NCBI GenBank assembly: GCA_032207245.1
Contig: CM063507.1
Location: 90,302,305 to 90,366,304 of the forward strand
DNA from: Pardosa pseudoannulata
Taxonomy: Eukaryota; Arthropoda; Arachnida; Araneae; Lycosidae
Length of the DNA stretch: 64,000 bases
Direction: 5' to 3'
Position numbers and translations under genes: made by a program. Each line of letters begins with the position of its first letter. The first letter of the stretch is position 1. Positions 1 to 15,000 of the stretch are shown here, piece after piece. The notes below the pieces were generated by a model. The model saw only the letters and a program-made list of their open reading frames with translations. It was not told the DNA's origin and made no database searches.

Positions 1-3000
1 TGCAGTACATAAATAATAAAAAGAAATAGATTGAAAGTATAATGGATTTCGATTGTAGTCATGCTTGCAGTCAAAAAAAAAAAAAAAAATTCCATGACTG
101 CTAATTTTAATCTTATTCATTTTTTTCTGCATCCTTTTATCGTTGAAGTTCTTTCTTCGAAAAATATGTCCACTATTCTGTGGAATATAATTGGCAATTT
201 ATTCATACTAAGTCTATATATCTGAACATTAAATTCAAGGTGGTTGCTCTCTTTAGATAATAGTTGTCTTACTCCTGCAAGAGAAAACTTGATTCCATTT
301 CTTTATTCTAATTGCAGTACATAAATAATAAAAAGAAATAGATTGAAAGTATAATGGATTTCGATTGTAGTCATGCTTGCAGTCAAAAAAAAAAAAAAAA
401 ATTCCATGACTGCTAATTTTAATCTTATTCATTTTTTTCTGCATCCTTTTATCGTTGAAGTTCTTTCTTCGAAAAATATGTCCACTATTCTGTGGAATAT
501 AATTGGCAATTTATTCATACTAAGTCTATATATCTGAACATTAAATTCAAGGTGGTTGCTCTCTTCAGATAATAGTTGTCTTAGTCCTGCAAGTGAAAAC
601 TTGATTCCATTTCTTTATTCTAATTGCAGTACATAAATAATAAAAAGAAATAGATTGAAAGTATAATGGATTTCGATTGTAGTCATGCTTGCAGTCAAAA
701 AAAAAAAAAAAAAATTCCATGACTGCTAATTTTAATCTTATTCATTTTTTTCTGCATCCTTTTATCGTTGAAGTTCTTTCTTCGAAAAATATGTCCACTA
801 TTCTGTGGAATATAATTGGCAATTTATTCATACTAACTCTATATATCTGAACATTAAATTCAAGGTGGTTGCTCTCTTCATATAATAGTTGTCTTAGTCC
901 TGCAAGAGAAAACTTGATTCCATTTCTTTATTCTAATTGCAGTACATAAATAATAAAAAGAAATAGATTGAAAGTATAATGGATTTCGATTGTAGTCATG
1001 CTTGCAGTCAAAAAAAAAAAAAAAAAAATTCCATGACTGCTAATTTTAATCTTATTCATTTTTTTCTGCATCCTTTTATCGTTGAAGTTCTTTCTTCGAA
1101 AAATATGTCCACTATTCTGTGGAATATAATTGGCAATTTATTCATACTAAGTCTATATATCTGAACATTAAATTCAAGGTGGTTTTCTCTTCAGATAATA
1201 GTTGTCTTAGTCCTGCAAGTGAAAACTTGATTCCATTTCTTTATTCTAATTGCAGTACATAAATAATAAAAAGAAATAGATTGAAAGTATAATGGATTTC
1301 GATTGTAGTCATGCTTGCAGTCAAAAAAAAAAAAAATTCCATGACTGCTAATTTTAATCTTATTCATTTTTTTCTGCATCCTTTTATCGTTGAAGTTCTT
1401 TCTTCGAAAAATATGTCCACTATTCTGTGGAATATAATTGGCAATTTATTCATACTAACTCTATATATCTGAACATTAAATTCAAGGTGGTTGCTCTCTT
1501 CAGATAATAGTTGTCTTAGTCCTGCAAGAGAAAACTTGATTCCATTTCTTTATTCTAATTGCAGTACATAAATAATAAAAAGAAATAGATTGAAAGTATA
1601 ATGGATTTCGATTGTAGTCATGCTTGCAGTCAAAAAAAAAAAAAAAAATTCCATGACTGCTAATTTTAATCTTATTCATTTTTTTCTGCATCCTTTTATC
1701 GTTGAAGTTCTTTCTTCGAAAAATATGTCCACTATTCTGTGGAATATAATTGGCAATTTATTCATACTAACTCTATATATCTGAACATTAAATTCAAGGT
1801 GGTTGCTCTCTTCAGATAATAGTTGTCTTAGTCCTGCAAGAGAAAACTTGATTCCATTTCTTTATTCTAATTGCAGTACATAAATAATAAAAACAAATAG
1901 ATTGAAAGTATAATGGATTTCGATTGTAGTCATGCTTGCAATCAAAAAAAAAAAAATTTCCATGACTGCTAATTTTAATCTTATTCATTTTTTTCTGCAT
2001 CCTTTTATCGTTGAAGTTCTTTCTTCGAAAAATATGTCCACTATTATGTGGAATATAATTGGCAATTTATTCATACTAACTCTATATATCTGAACATTAA
2101 ATTCAAGGTGGTTGCTCTCTTCAGATAATAGTTGTCTTAGTCCTGCAAGAGAAAACTTGATTCCATTTCTTTATTCTAATTGCAGTACATAAATAATAAA
2201 AAGAAATAGATTGAAAGTATAATGGATTTCGATTGTAGTCATGCTTGCAGTCAAAAAAAAAAAAAAAAAATTCCATGACTGCTAATTTTAATCTTATTCA
2301 TTTTTTTCTGCATCCTTTTATCGTTGAAGTTCTTTCTTCGAAAAATATGTCCACTATTCTGTGGAATATAATTGGCAATTTATTCATACTAACTCTATAT
2401 ATCTGAACATTAAATTCAAGGTGGTTGCTCTCTTCAGATAATAGTCTTAGTCCTGCAAGTGAAAACTTGATTCCATTTCTTTATTCTAATTGCAGTACAT
2501 AAATAATAAAAAGAAATAGATTGAAAGTATAATGGATTTCGATTGTAGTCATGCTTGCAGTCAAAAAAAAAAAAAATTCCATGACTGCTAATTTTAATCT
2601 TATTCATTTTTTTCTGCATCCTTTTATCGTTGAAGTTCTTTCTTCGAAAAATATGTCCACTATTCTGTGGAATATAATTGGCAATTTATTCATACTAACT
2701 CTATATATCTGAACATTAAATTCAAGGTGGTTGCTCTCTTCAGATAATAGTTGTCTTAGTCCTGCAAGAGAAAACTTGATTCCATTTCTTTATTCTAATT
2801 GCAGTACATAAATAATAAAAAGAAATAGATTGAAAGTATAATGGATTTCGATTGTAGTCATGCTTGCAGTCAAAAAAAAAAAAAAAAAATTCCATGACTG
2901 CTAATTTTAATCTTATTCATTTTTTTCTGCATCCTTTTATCGTTGAAGTTCTTTCTTCGAAAAATATGTCCACTATTCTGTGGAATATAATTGGCAATTT

Positions 3001-6000
3001 ATTCATACTAAGTCTATATATCTGAACATTAAATTCAAGGTGGTTGCTCTCTTCAGATAATAGTTGTCTTAGTCCTGCAAGTGAAAACTTGATTCCATTT
3101 CTTTATTCTAATTGCAGTACATAAATAATAAAAAGAAATAGATTGAAAGTATAATGGATTTCGATTGTAGTCATGCTTGCAGTCAAAAAAAAAAAAAATT
3201 CCATGACTGCTAATTTTAATCTTATTCATTTTTTTCTGCATCCTTTTATCGTTGAAGTTCTTTCTTCGAAAAATATGTCCACTATTCTGTGGAATATAAT
3301 TGGCAATTTATTCATACTAACTCTATATATCTGAACATTAAATTCAAGGTGGTTGCTCTCTTCAGATAATAGTTGTCTTAGTCCTGCAAGAGAAAACTTG
3401 ATTCCATTTCTTTATTCTAATTGCAGTACATAAATAATAAAAAGAAATAGATTGAAAGTATAATGGATTTCGATTGTAGTCATGCTTGCAGTCAAAAAAA
3501 AAAATTCCATGACTGCTAATTTTAATCTTATTCATTTTTTTCTGCATCCTTTTATCGTTGAAGTTCTTTCTTCGAAAAATATGTCCACTATTCTGTGGAA
3601 TATAATTGGCAATTTATTCATACTAAGTCTATATATCTGAACATTAAATTCAAGGTGGTTGCTCTCTTCAGATAATAGTTGTCTTAGTCCTGCAAGTGAA
3701 AACTTGATTCCATTTCTTTATTCTAATTGCAGTACATAAATAATAAAAAGAAATAGATTGAAAGTATAATGGATTTCGATTGTAGTCATGCTTGCAGTCA
3801 AAAAAAAAAAAAAAAAATTCCATGACTGCTAATTTTAATCTTATTCATTTTTTTCTGCATCCTTTTATCGTTGAAGTTCTTTCTTCGAAAAATATGTCCA
3901 CTATTCTGTGGAATATAATTGGCAATTTATTCATACTAAGTCTATATATCTGAACATTAAATTCAAGGTGGTTGCTCTCTTTAGATAATAGTTGTCTTAC
4001 TCCTGCAAGAGAAAACTTGATTCCATTTCTTTATTCTAATTGCAGTACATAAATAATAAAAAGAAATAGATTGAAAGTATAATGGATTTCGATTGTAGTC
4101 ATGCTTGCAGTCAAAAAAAAAAAAAAAAATTCCATGACTGCTAATTTTAATCTTATTCATTTTTTTCTGCATCCTTTTATCGTTGAAGTTCTTTCTTCGA
4201 AAAATATGTCCACTATTCTGTGGAATATAATTGGCAATTTATTCATACTAAGTCTATATATCTGAACATTAAATTCAAGGTGGTTGGTCTCTTCAGATAA
4301 TAGTTGTCTTAGTCCTGCAAGTGAAAACTTGATTCCATTTCTTTATTCTAATTGCAGTACATAAATAATAAAAAGAAATAGATTGAAAGTATAATGGATT
4401 TCGATTGTAGTCATGCTTGCAGTCAAAAAAAAAAAAAAAAATTCCATGACTGCTAATTTTAATCTTATTCATTTTTTTCTGCATCCTTTTATCGTTGAAG
4501 TTCTTTCTTCGAAAAATATGTCCACTATTCTGTGGAATATAATTGGCAATTTATTCATACTAACTCTATATCTGAACATTAAATTCAAGGTGGTTGCTCT
4601 CTTTAGATAATAGTTGTCTTACTCCTGCAAGAGAAAACTTGATTCCATTTCTTTATTCTAATTGCAGTACATAAATAATAAAAAGAAATAGATTGAAAGT
4701 ATAATGGATTTCGATTGTAGTCATGCTTGCAGTCAAAAAAAAAAAAAAAAAAATTCCATGACTGCTAATTTTAATCTTATTCATTTTTTTCTGCATCCTT
4801 TTATCGTTGAAGTTCTTTCTTCGAAAAATATGTCCACTATTCTGTGGAATATAATTGGCAATTTATTCATACTAAGTCTATATATCTGAACATTAAATTC
4901 AAGGTGGTTGCTCTCTTCAGATAATAGTTGTCTTAGTCCTGCAAGTGAAAACTTGATTCCATTTCTTTATTCTAATTGCAGTACATAAATAATAAAAAGA
5001 AATAGATTGAAAGTATAATGGATTTCGATTGTAGTCATGCTTGCAGTCAAAAAAAAAAAATTCCATGACTGCTAATTTTAATCTTATTCATTTTTTTCTG
5101 CATCCTTTTATCGTTGAAGTTCTTTCTTCGAAAAATATGTCCACTATTCTGTGGAATATAATTGGCAATTTATTCATACTAACTCTATATATCTGAACAT
5201 TAAATTCAAGGTGGTTGCTCTCTTCAGATAATAGTTGTCTTAGTCCTGCAAGTGAAAACTTGATTCCATTTCTTTATTCTAATTGCAGTACATAAATAAT
5301 AAAAAGAAATAGATTGAAAGTATAATGGATTTCGATTGTAGTCATGCTTGCAGTCAAAAAAAAAAAAAAAAATTCCATGACTGCTAATTTTAATCTTATT
5401 CATTTTTTTCTGCATCCTTTTATCGTTGAAGTTCTTTCTTCGAAAAATATGTCCACTATTCTGTGGAATATAATTGGCAATTTATTCATACTAACTATAT
5501 ATCTGAACATTAAATTCAAGGTGGTTGCTCTCTTCAGATAATAGTTGTCTTAGTCCTGCAAGAGAAAACTTGATTCCATTTCTTTATTCTAATTGCAGTA
5601 CATAAATAATAAAAAGAAATAGATTGAAAGTATAATGGATTTCGATTGTAGTCATGCTTGCAGTCAAAAAAAAAAAAAAAAAATTCCATGACTGCTAATT
5701 TTAATCTTATTCATTTTTTTCTGCATCCTTTTATCGTTGAAGTTCTTTCTTCGAAAAATATGTCCACTATTCTGTGGAATATAATTGGCAATTTATTCAT
5801 ACTAAGTCTATATATCTGAACATTAAATTCAAGGTGGTTGCTCTCTTCAGATAATAGTTGTCTTAGTCCTGCAAGTGAAAACTTGATTCCATTTCTTTAT
5901 TCTAATTGCAGTACATAAATAATAAAAAGAAATAGATTGAAAGTATAATGGATTTCGATTGTAGTCATGCTTGCAGTCAAAAAAAAAAAAAAAAATTCCA

Positions 6001-9000
6001 TGACTGCTAATTTTAATCTTATTCATTTTTTTCTGCATCCTTTTATCGTTGAAGTTCTTTCTTCGAAAAATATGTCCACTATTCTGTGGAATATAATTGG
6101 CAATTTATTCATACTAACTCTATATATCTGAACATTAAATTCAAGGTGGTTGCTCTCTTTAGATAATAGTTGTCTTACTCCTGCAAGAGAAAACTTGATT
6201 CCATTTCTTTATTCTAATTGCAGTACATAAATAATAAAAAGAAATAGATTGAAAGTATAATGGATTTCGATTGTAGTCATGCTTGCAGTCAAAAAAAAAA
6301 AAAAATTCCATGACTGCTAATTTTAATCTTATTCATTTTTTTCTGCATCCTTTTATCGTTGAAGTTCTTTCTTCGAAAAATATGTCCACTATTCTGTGGA
6401 ATATAATTGGCAATTTATTCATACTAACTCTATATATCTGAACATTAAATTCAAGGTGGTTGCTCTCTTCAGATAATAGTTGTCTTAGTCCTGCAAGAGA
6501 AAACTTGATTCCATTTCTTTATTCTAATTGCAGTACATAAATAATAAAAAGAAATAGATTGAAAGTATAATGGATTTCGATTGTAGTCATGCTTGCAGTC
6601 AAAAAAAAAAAAAAATTCCATGACTGCTAATTTTAATCTTATTCATTTTTTTCTGCATCCTTTTATCGTTGAAGTTCTTTCTTCGAAAAATATGTCCACT
6701 ATTCTGTGGAATATAATTGGCAATTTATTCATACTAACTCTATATATCTGAACATTAAATTCAAGGTGGTTGCTCTCTTCAGATAATAGTTGTCTTAGTC
6801 CTGCAAGTGAAAACTTGATTCCATTTCTTTATTCTAATTGCAGTACATAAATAATAAAAAGAAATAGATTGAAAGTATAATGGATTTCGATTGTAGTCAT
6901 GCTTGCAGTCAAAAAAAAAAAAAAAAAATTCCATGACTGCTAATTTTAATCTTATTCATTTTTTTCTGCATCCTTTTATCGTTGAAGTTCTTTCTTCGAA
7001 AAATATGTCCACTATTCTGTGGAATATAATTGGCAATTTATTCATACTAACTCTATATATCTGAACATTAAATTCAAGGTGGTTGCTCTCTTCAGATAAT
7101 AGTTGTCTTAGTCCTGGAAGAGAAAAAATGATTCCATTTCTTTATTCTAATTGCAGTACATAAATAATAAAAAGAAATAGATTGAAAGTATAATGGATTT
7201 CGATTGTAGTCATGCTTGCAGTCAAAAAAAAAAAAAAAAATTCCATGACTGCTAATTTTAATCTTATTCATTTTTTTCTGCATCCTTTTATCGTTGAAGT
7301 TCTTTCTTCGAAAAATATGTCCACTATTCTGTGGAATATAATTGGCAATTTATTCATACTAAGTCTATATATCTGAACATTAAATTCAAGGTGGTTGCTC
7401 TCTTCAGATAATAGTTGTCTTAGTCCTGCAAGAGAAAACTTGATTCCATTTCTTTATTCTAATTGCAGTACATAAATAATAAAAAAAAAATAGATTGAAA
7501 GTATAATGGATTTCGATTGTAGTCATGCTTGCAGTCAAAAAAAAAAAAAAAATTCCATGACTGCTAATTTTAATCTTATTCATTTTTTTCTGCATCCTTT
7601 TATCGTTGAAGTTCTTTCTTCGAAAAATATGTCCACTATTCTGTGGAATATAATTGGCAATTTATTCATACTAACTCTATATATCTGAACATTAAATTCA
7701 AGGTGGTTGCTCTCTTTAGATAATAGTTGTCTTAGTCCTGCAAGAGAAAACTTGATTCCATTTCTTTATTCTAATTGCAGTACATAAATAATAAAAAGAA
7801 ATAGATTGAAAGTATAATGGATTTCGATTGTAGTCATGCTTGCAGTCAAAAAAAAAAAAAAAAAAATTCCATGACTGCTAATTTTAATCTTATTCATTTT
7901 TTTCTGCATCCTTTTATCGTTGAAGTTCTTTCTTCGAAAAATATGTCCACTATTCTGTGGAATATAATTGGCAATTTATTCATACTAAGTCTATATATCT
8001 GAACATTAAATTCAAGGTGGTTGCTCTCTTCAGATAATAGTTGTCTTAGTCCTGCAAGTGAAAACTTGATTCCATTTCTTTATTCTAATTGCAGTACATA
8101 AATAATAAAAAAAAATAGATTGAAAGTATAATGGATTTCGATTGTAGTCATGCTTGCAGTCAAAAAAAAAAAAAAAATTCCATGACTGCTAATTTTAATC
8201 TTATTCATTTTTTTCTGCATCCTTTTATCGTTGAAGTTCTTTCTTCGAAAAATATGTCCACTATTCTGTGGAATATAATTGGCAATTTATTCATACTAAC
8301 TCTATATATCTGAACATTAAATTCAAGGTGGTTGCTCTCTTCAGATAATAGTTGTCTTAGTCCTGCAAGAGAAAACTTGATTCCATTTCTTTATTCTAAT
8401 TGCAGTACATAAATAATAAAAAGAAATAGATTGAAAGTATAATGGATTTCGATTGTAGTCATGCTTGCAGTCAAAAAAAAAAAAAAAAAATTCCATGACT
8501 GCTAATTTTAATCTTATTCATTTTTTTCTGCATCCTTTTATCGTTGAAGTTCTTTCTTCGAAAAATATGTCCACTATTCTGTGGAATATAATTGGCAATT
8601 TATTCATACTAACTCTATATATCTGAACATTAAATTCAAGGTGGTTGCTCTCTTCAGATAATAGTTGTCTTAGTCCTGCAAGAGAAAACTTGATTCCATT
8701 TCTTTATTCTAATTGCAGTACATAAATAATAAAAAGAAATAGATTGAAAGTATAATGGATTTCGATTGTAGTCATGCTTGCAGTCAAAAAAAAAAAAAAA
8801 AAATTCCATGACTGCTAATTTTAATCTTATTCATTTTTTTCTGCATCCTTTTATCGTTGAAGTTCTTTCTTCGAAAAATATGTCCACTATTCTGTGGAAT
8901 ATAATTGGCAATTTATTCATACTAACTCTATATATCTGAACATTAAATTCAAGGTGGTTGCTCTCTTCAGATAATAGTTGTCTTAGTCCTGCAAGAGAAA

Positions 9001-12000
9001 ACTTGATTCCATTTCTTTATTCTAATTGCAGTACATAAATAATAAAAAAAAATAGATTGAAAGTATAATGGATTTCGATTGTAGTCATGCTTGCAGTCAA
9101 AAAAAAAAAAAAAAAAAAAAAATTCCATGACTGCTAATTTTAATCTTATTCATTTTTTTCTGCATCCTTTTATCGTTGAAGTTCTTTCTTCGAAAAATAT
9201 GTCCACTATTCTGTGGAATATAATTGGCAATTTATTCATACTAACTCTATATATCTGAACATTAAATTCAAGGTGGTTGCTCTCTTCAGATAATAGTTGT
9301 CTTAGTCCTGCAAGAGAAAACTTGATTCCATTTCTTTATTCTAATTGCAGTACATAAATAATAAAAAGAAATAGATTGAAAGTATAATGGATTTCGATTG
9401 TAGTCATGCTTGCAGTCAAAAAAAAAAGAAAAAATTCCATGACTGCTAATTTTAATCTTATTCATTTTTTTTCTGCATCCTTTTATCGTTGAAGTTCTTT
9501 CTTCGAAAAATATGTCCACTATTCTGTGGAATATAATTGGCAATTTATTCATACTAACTCTATATATCTGAACATTAAATTCAAGGTGGTTGCTCTCTTC
9601 AGATAATAGTTGTCTTAGTCCTGCAAGAGAAAACTTGATTCCATTTCTTTATTCTAATTGCAGTACATAAATAATAAAAAGAAATAGATTGAAAGTATAA
9701 TGGATTTCGATTGTAGTCATGCTTGCAGTCAAAAAAAAAAAAAAAAAAAAAAATTCCATGACTGCTAATTTTAATCTTATTCATTTTTTTCTGCATCCTT
9801 TTATCGTTGAAGTTCTTTCTTCGAAAAATATGTCCACTATTCTGTGGAATATAATTGGCAATTTATTCATACTAACTCTATATATCTGAACATTAAATTC
9901 AAGGTGGTTGCTCTCTTCAGATAATAGTTGTCTTAGTCCTGCAAGAGAAAACTTGATTCCATTTCTTTATTCTAATTGCAGTACATAAATAATAAAAAGA
10001 AATAGATTGAAAGTATAATGGATTTCGATTGTAGTCATGCTTGCAGTCAAAAAAAAAAAAAAAATCCATGACTGCTAATTTTAATCTTATTCATTTTTTT
10101 CTGCATCCTTTTATCGTTGAAGTTCTTTCTTCGAAAAATATGTCCACTATTCTGTGGAATATAATTGGCAATTTATTCATACTAACTCTATATATCTGAA
10201 CATTAAATTCAAGGTGGTTGCTCTCTTCAGATAATAGTTGTCTTAGTCCTGCAAGAGAAAACTTGATTCCATTTCTTTATTCTAATTGCAGTACATAAAT
10301 AATAAAAAGAAATAGATTGAAAGTATAATGGATTTCGATTGTAGTCATGCTTGCAGTCAAAAAAAAAAAAAAAAAATTCCATGACTGCTAATTTTAATCT
10401 TATTCATTTTTTTCTGCATCCTTTTATCGTTGAAGTTCTTTCTTCGAAAAATATGTCCACTATTCTGTGGAATATAATTGGCAATTTATTCATACTAACT
10501 CTATATATCTGAACATTAAATTCAAGGTGGTTGCTCTCTTCAGATAATAGTTGTCTTAGTCCTGCAAGAGAAAACTTGATTCCATTTCTTTATTCTAATT
10601 GCAGTACATAAATAATAAAAAGAAATAGATTGAAAGTATAATGGATTTCGATTGTAGTCATGCTTGCAGTCAAAAAAAAAAAAAAAAAATTCCATGACTG
10701 CTAATTTTAATCTTATTCATTTTTTTCTGCATCCTTTTATCGTTGAAGTTCTTTCTTCGAAAAATATGTCCACTATTCTGTGGAATATAATTGGCAATTT
10801 ATTCATACTAAGTCTATATATCTGAACATTAAATTCAAGGTGGTTGGTCTCTTCAGATAATAGTTGTCTTAGTCCTGCAAGTGAAAACTTGATTCCATTT
10901 CTTTATTCTAATTGCAGTACATAAATAATAAAAAAAATAGATTGAAAGTATAATGGATTTCGATTGTAGTCATGCTTGCAGTCAAAAAAAAAAAAAAATT
11001 CCATGACTGCTAATTTTAATCTTATTCATTTTTTTCTGCATCCTTTTATCGTTGAAGTTCTTTCTTCGAAAAATATGTCCACTATTCTGTGGAATATAAT
11101 TGGCAATTTATTCATACTAAGTCTATATATCTGAACATTAAATTCAAGGTGGTTGCTCTCTTCAGATAATAGTTGTCTTAGTCCTGGAAGAGAAAAAATG
11201 ATTCCATTTCTTTATTCTAATTGCAGTACATAAATAATAAAAAAAAAAATAGATTGAAAGTATAATGGATTTCGATTGTAGTCATGCTTGCAGTCAAAAA
11301 AAAAAAAAAAAAAAAATTCCATGACTGCTAATTTTAATCTTATTCATTTTTTTCTGCATCCTTTTATCGTTGAAGTTCTTTCTTCGAAAAATATGTCCAC
11401 TATTCTGTGGAATATAATTGGCAATTTATTCATACTAAGTCTATATATCTGAACATTAAATTCAAGGTGGTTGCTCTCTTCAGATAATAGTTGTCTTAGT
11501 CCTGCAAGAGAAAACTTGATTCCATTTCTTTATTCTAATTGCAGTACATAAATAATAAAAAGAAATAGATTGAAAGTATAATGGATTTCGATTGTAGTCA
11601 TGCTTGCAGTCAAAAAAAAAAAAAAATTCCATGACTGCTAATTTTAATCTTATTCATTTTTTCTGCATCCTTTTATCGTTGAAGTTCTTTCTTCGAAAAA
11701 TATGTCCACTATTCTGTGGAATATAATTGGCAATTTATTCATACTAAGTCTATATATCTGAACATTAAATTCAAGGTGGTTGCTCTCTTCAGATAATAGT
11801 TGTCTTAGTCCTGCAAGTGAAAACTTGATTCCATTTCTTTATTCTAATTGCAGTACATAAATAATAAAAAAAAATAGATTGAAAGTATAATGGATTTCGA
11901 TTGTAGTCATGCTTGCAGTCAAAAAAAAAAAAAAAAATTCCATGACTGCTAATTTTAATCTTATTCATTTTTTTCTGCATCCTTTTATCGTTGAAGTTCT

Positions 12001-15000
12001 TTCTTCGAAAAATATGTCCACTATTCTGTGGAATATAATTGGCAATTTATTCATACTAACTCTATATATCTGAACATTAAATTCAAGGTGGTTGCTCTCT
12101 TCAGATAATAGTTGTCTTAGTCCTGCAAGTGAAAACTTGATTCCATTTCTTTATTCTAATTGCAGTACATAAATAATAAAAAGAAATAGATTGAAAGTAT
12201 AATGGATTTCGATTGTAGTCATGCTTGCAGTCAAAAAAAAAAAAAAAAATTCCATGACTGCTAATTTTAATCTTATTCATTTTTTTCTGCATCCTTTTAT
12301 CGTTGAAGTTCTTTCTTCGAAAAATATGTCCACTATTCTGTGGAATATAATTGGCAATTTATTCATACTAAGTCTATATATCTGAACATTAAATTCAAGG
12401 TGGTTGGTCTCTTCAGATAATAGTTGTCTTAGTCCTGCAAGTGAAAACTTGATTCCATTTCTTTATTCTAATTGCAGTACATAAATAATAAAAAGAAATA
12501 GATTGAAAGTATAATGGATTTCGATTGTAGTCATGCTTGCAGTCAAAAAAAAAAAAAAAAAAAAAAATCCATGACTGCTAATTTTAATCTTATTCATTTT
12601 TTTCTGCATCCTTTTATCGTTGAAGTTCTTTCTTCGAAAAATATGTCCACTATTCTGTGGAATATAATTGGCAATTTATTCATACTAACTCTATATATCT
12701 GAACATTAAATTCAAGGTGGTTGCTCTCTTCAGATAATAGTTGTCTTAGTCCTGCAAGAGAAAACTTGATTCCATTTCTTTATTCTAATTGCAGTACATA
12801 AATAATAAAAAGAAATAGATTGAAAGTATAATGGATTTCGATTGTAGTCATGCTTGCAGTCAAAAAAAAAAAAAAAAAATTCCATGACTGCTAATTTTAA
12901 TCTTATTCATTTTTTTCTGCATCCTTTTATCGTTGAAGTTCTTTCTTCGAAAAATATGTCCACTATTCTGTGGAATATAATTGGCAATTTATTCATACTA
13001 AGTCTATATATCTGAACATTAAATTCAAGGTGGTTGGTCTCTTCAGATAATAGTTGTCTTAGTCCTGCAAGTGAAAACTTGATTCCATTTCTTTATTCTA
13101 ATTGCAGTACATAAATAATAAAAAGAAATAGATTGAAAGTATAATGGATTTCGATTGTAGTCATGCTTGCAGTCAAAAAAAAAAAAAAAAAAATTCCATG
13201 ACTGCTAATTTTAATCTTATTCATTTTTTTCTGCATCCTTTTATCGTTGAAGTTCTTTCTTCGAAAAATATGTCCACTATTCTGTGGAATATAATTGGCA
13301 ATTTATTCATACTAAGTCTATATATCTGAACATTAAATTCAAGGTGGTTGCTCTCTTCAGATAATAGTTGTCTTAGTCCTGCAAGTGAAAACTTGATTCC
13401 ATTTCTTTATTCTAATTGCAGTACATAAATAATAAAAAAAAAATAGATTGAAAGTATAATGGATTTCGATTGTAGTCATGCTTGCAGTCAAAAAAAAAAA
13501 AAAAATTCCATGACTGCTAATTTTAATCTTATTCATTTTTTTCTGCATCCTTTTATCGTTGAAGTTCTTTCTTCGAAAAATATGTCCACTATTCTGTGGA
13601 ATATAATTGGCAATTTATTCATACTAACTCTATATATCTGAACATTAAATTCAAGGTGGTTGCTCTCTTTAGATAATAGTTGTCTTAGTCCTGCAAGTGA
13701 AAACTTGATTCCATTTCTTTATTCTAATTGCAGTACATAAATAATAAAAAGAAATAGATTGAAAGTATAATGGATTTCGATTGTAGTCATGCTTGCAGTC
13801 AAAAAAAAAAAAAAAAAAAATTCCATGACTGCTAATTTTAATCTTATTCATTTTTTTCTGCATCCTTTTATCGTTGAAGTTCTTTCTTCGAAAAATATGT
13901 CCACTATTCTGTGGAATATAATTGGCAATTTATTCATACTAAGTCTATATATCTGAACATTAAATTCAAGGTGGTTGCTCTCTTCAGATAATAGTTGTCT
14001 TAGTCCTGCAAGTGAAAACTTGATTCCATTTCTTTATTCTAATTGCAGTACATAAATAATAAAAAAAAAATAGATTGAAAGTATAATGGATTTCGATTGT
14101 AGTCATGCTTGCAGTCAAAAAAAAAAAAAAAAAAAAATCCATGACTGCTAATTTTAATCTTATTCATTTTTTTCTGCATCCTTTTATCGTTGAAGTTCTT
14201 TCTTCGAAAAATATGTCCACTATTCTGTGGAATATAATTGGCAATTTATTCATACTAAGTCTATATATCTGAACATTAAATTCAAGGTGGTTGGTCTCTT
14301 CAGATAATAGTTGTCTTAGTCCTGCAAGTGAAAACTTGATTCCATTTCTTTATTCTAATTGCAGTACATAAATAATAAAAAGAAATAGATTGAAAGTATA
14401 ATGGATTTCGATTGTAGTCATGCTTGCAGTCAAAAAAAAAAAAAAAAATTCCATGACTGCTAATTTTAATCTTATTCATTTTTTTCTGCATCCTTTTATC
14501 GTTGAAGTTCTTTCTTCGAAAAATATGTCCACTATTCTGTGGAATATAATTGGCAATTTATTCATACTAACTCTATATATCTGAACATTAAATTCAAGGT
14601 GGTTGGTCTCTTCAGATAATAGTTGTCTTAGTCCTGCAAGTGAAAACTTGATTCCATTTCTTTATTCTAATTGCAGTACATAAATAATAAAAAGAAATAG
14701 ATTGAAAGTATAATGGATTTCGATTGTAGTCATGCTTGCAGTCAAAAAAAAAAAAAAAAATTCCATGACTGCTAATTTTAATTATATTCATTTTTTTCTA
14801 CATCCTTTTATCGTTGAAGTTCTTTCTTCGAAAAATATGTCCACTATTCTGTGGAATATAATTGGCAATTTATTCATACTAACTCTATATATCTGAACAT
14901 TAAATTCAAGGTGGTTGCTCTCTTCAGATAATAGTTGTCTTAGTCCTGCAAGAGAAAACTTGATTCCATTTCTTTATTCTAATTGCAGTACATAAATAAT

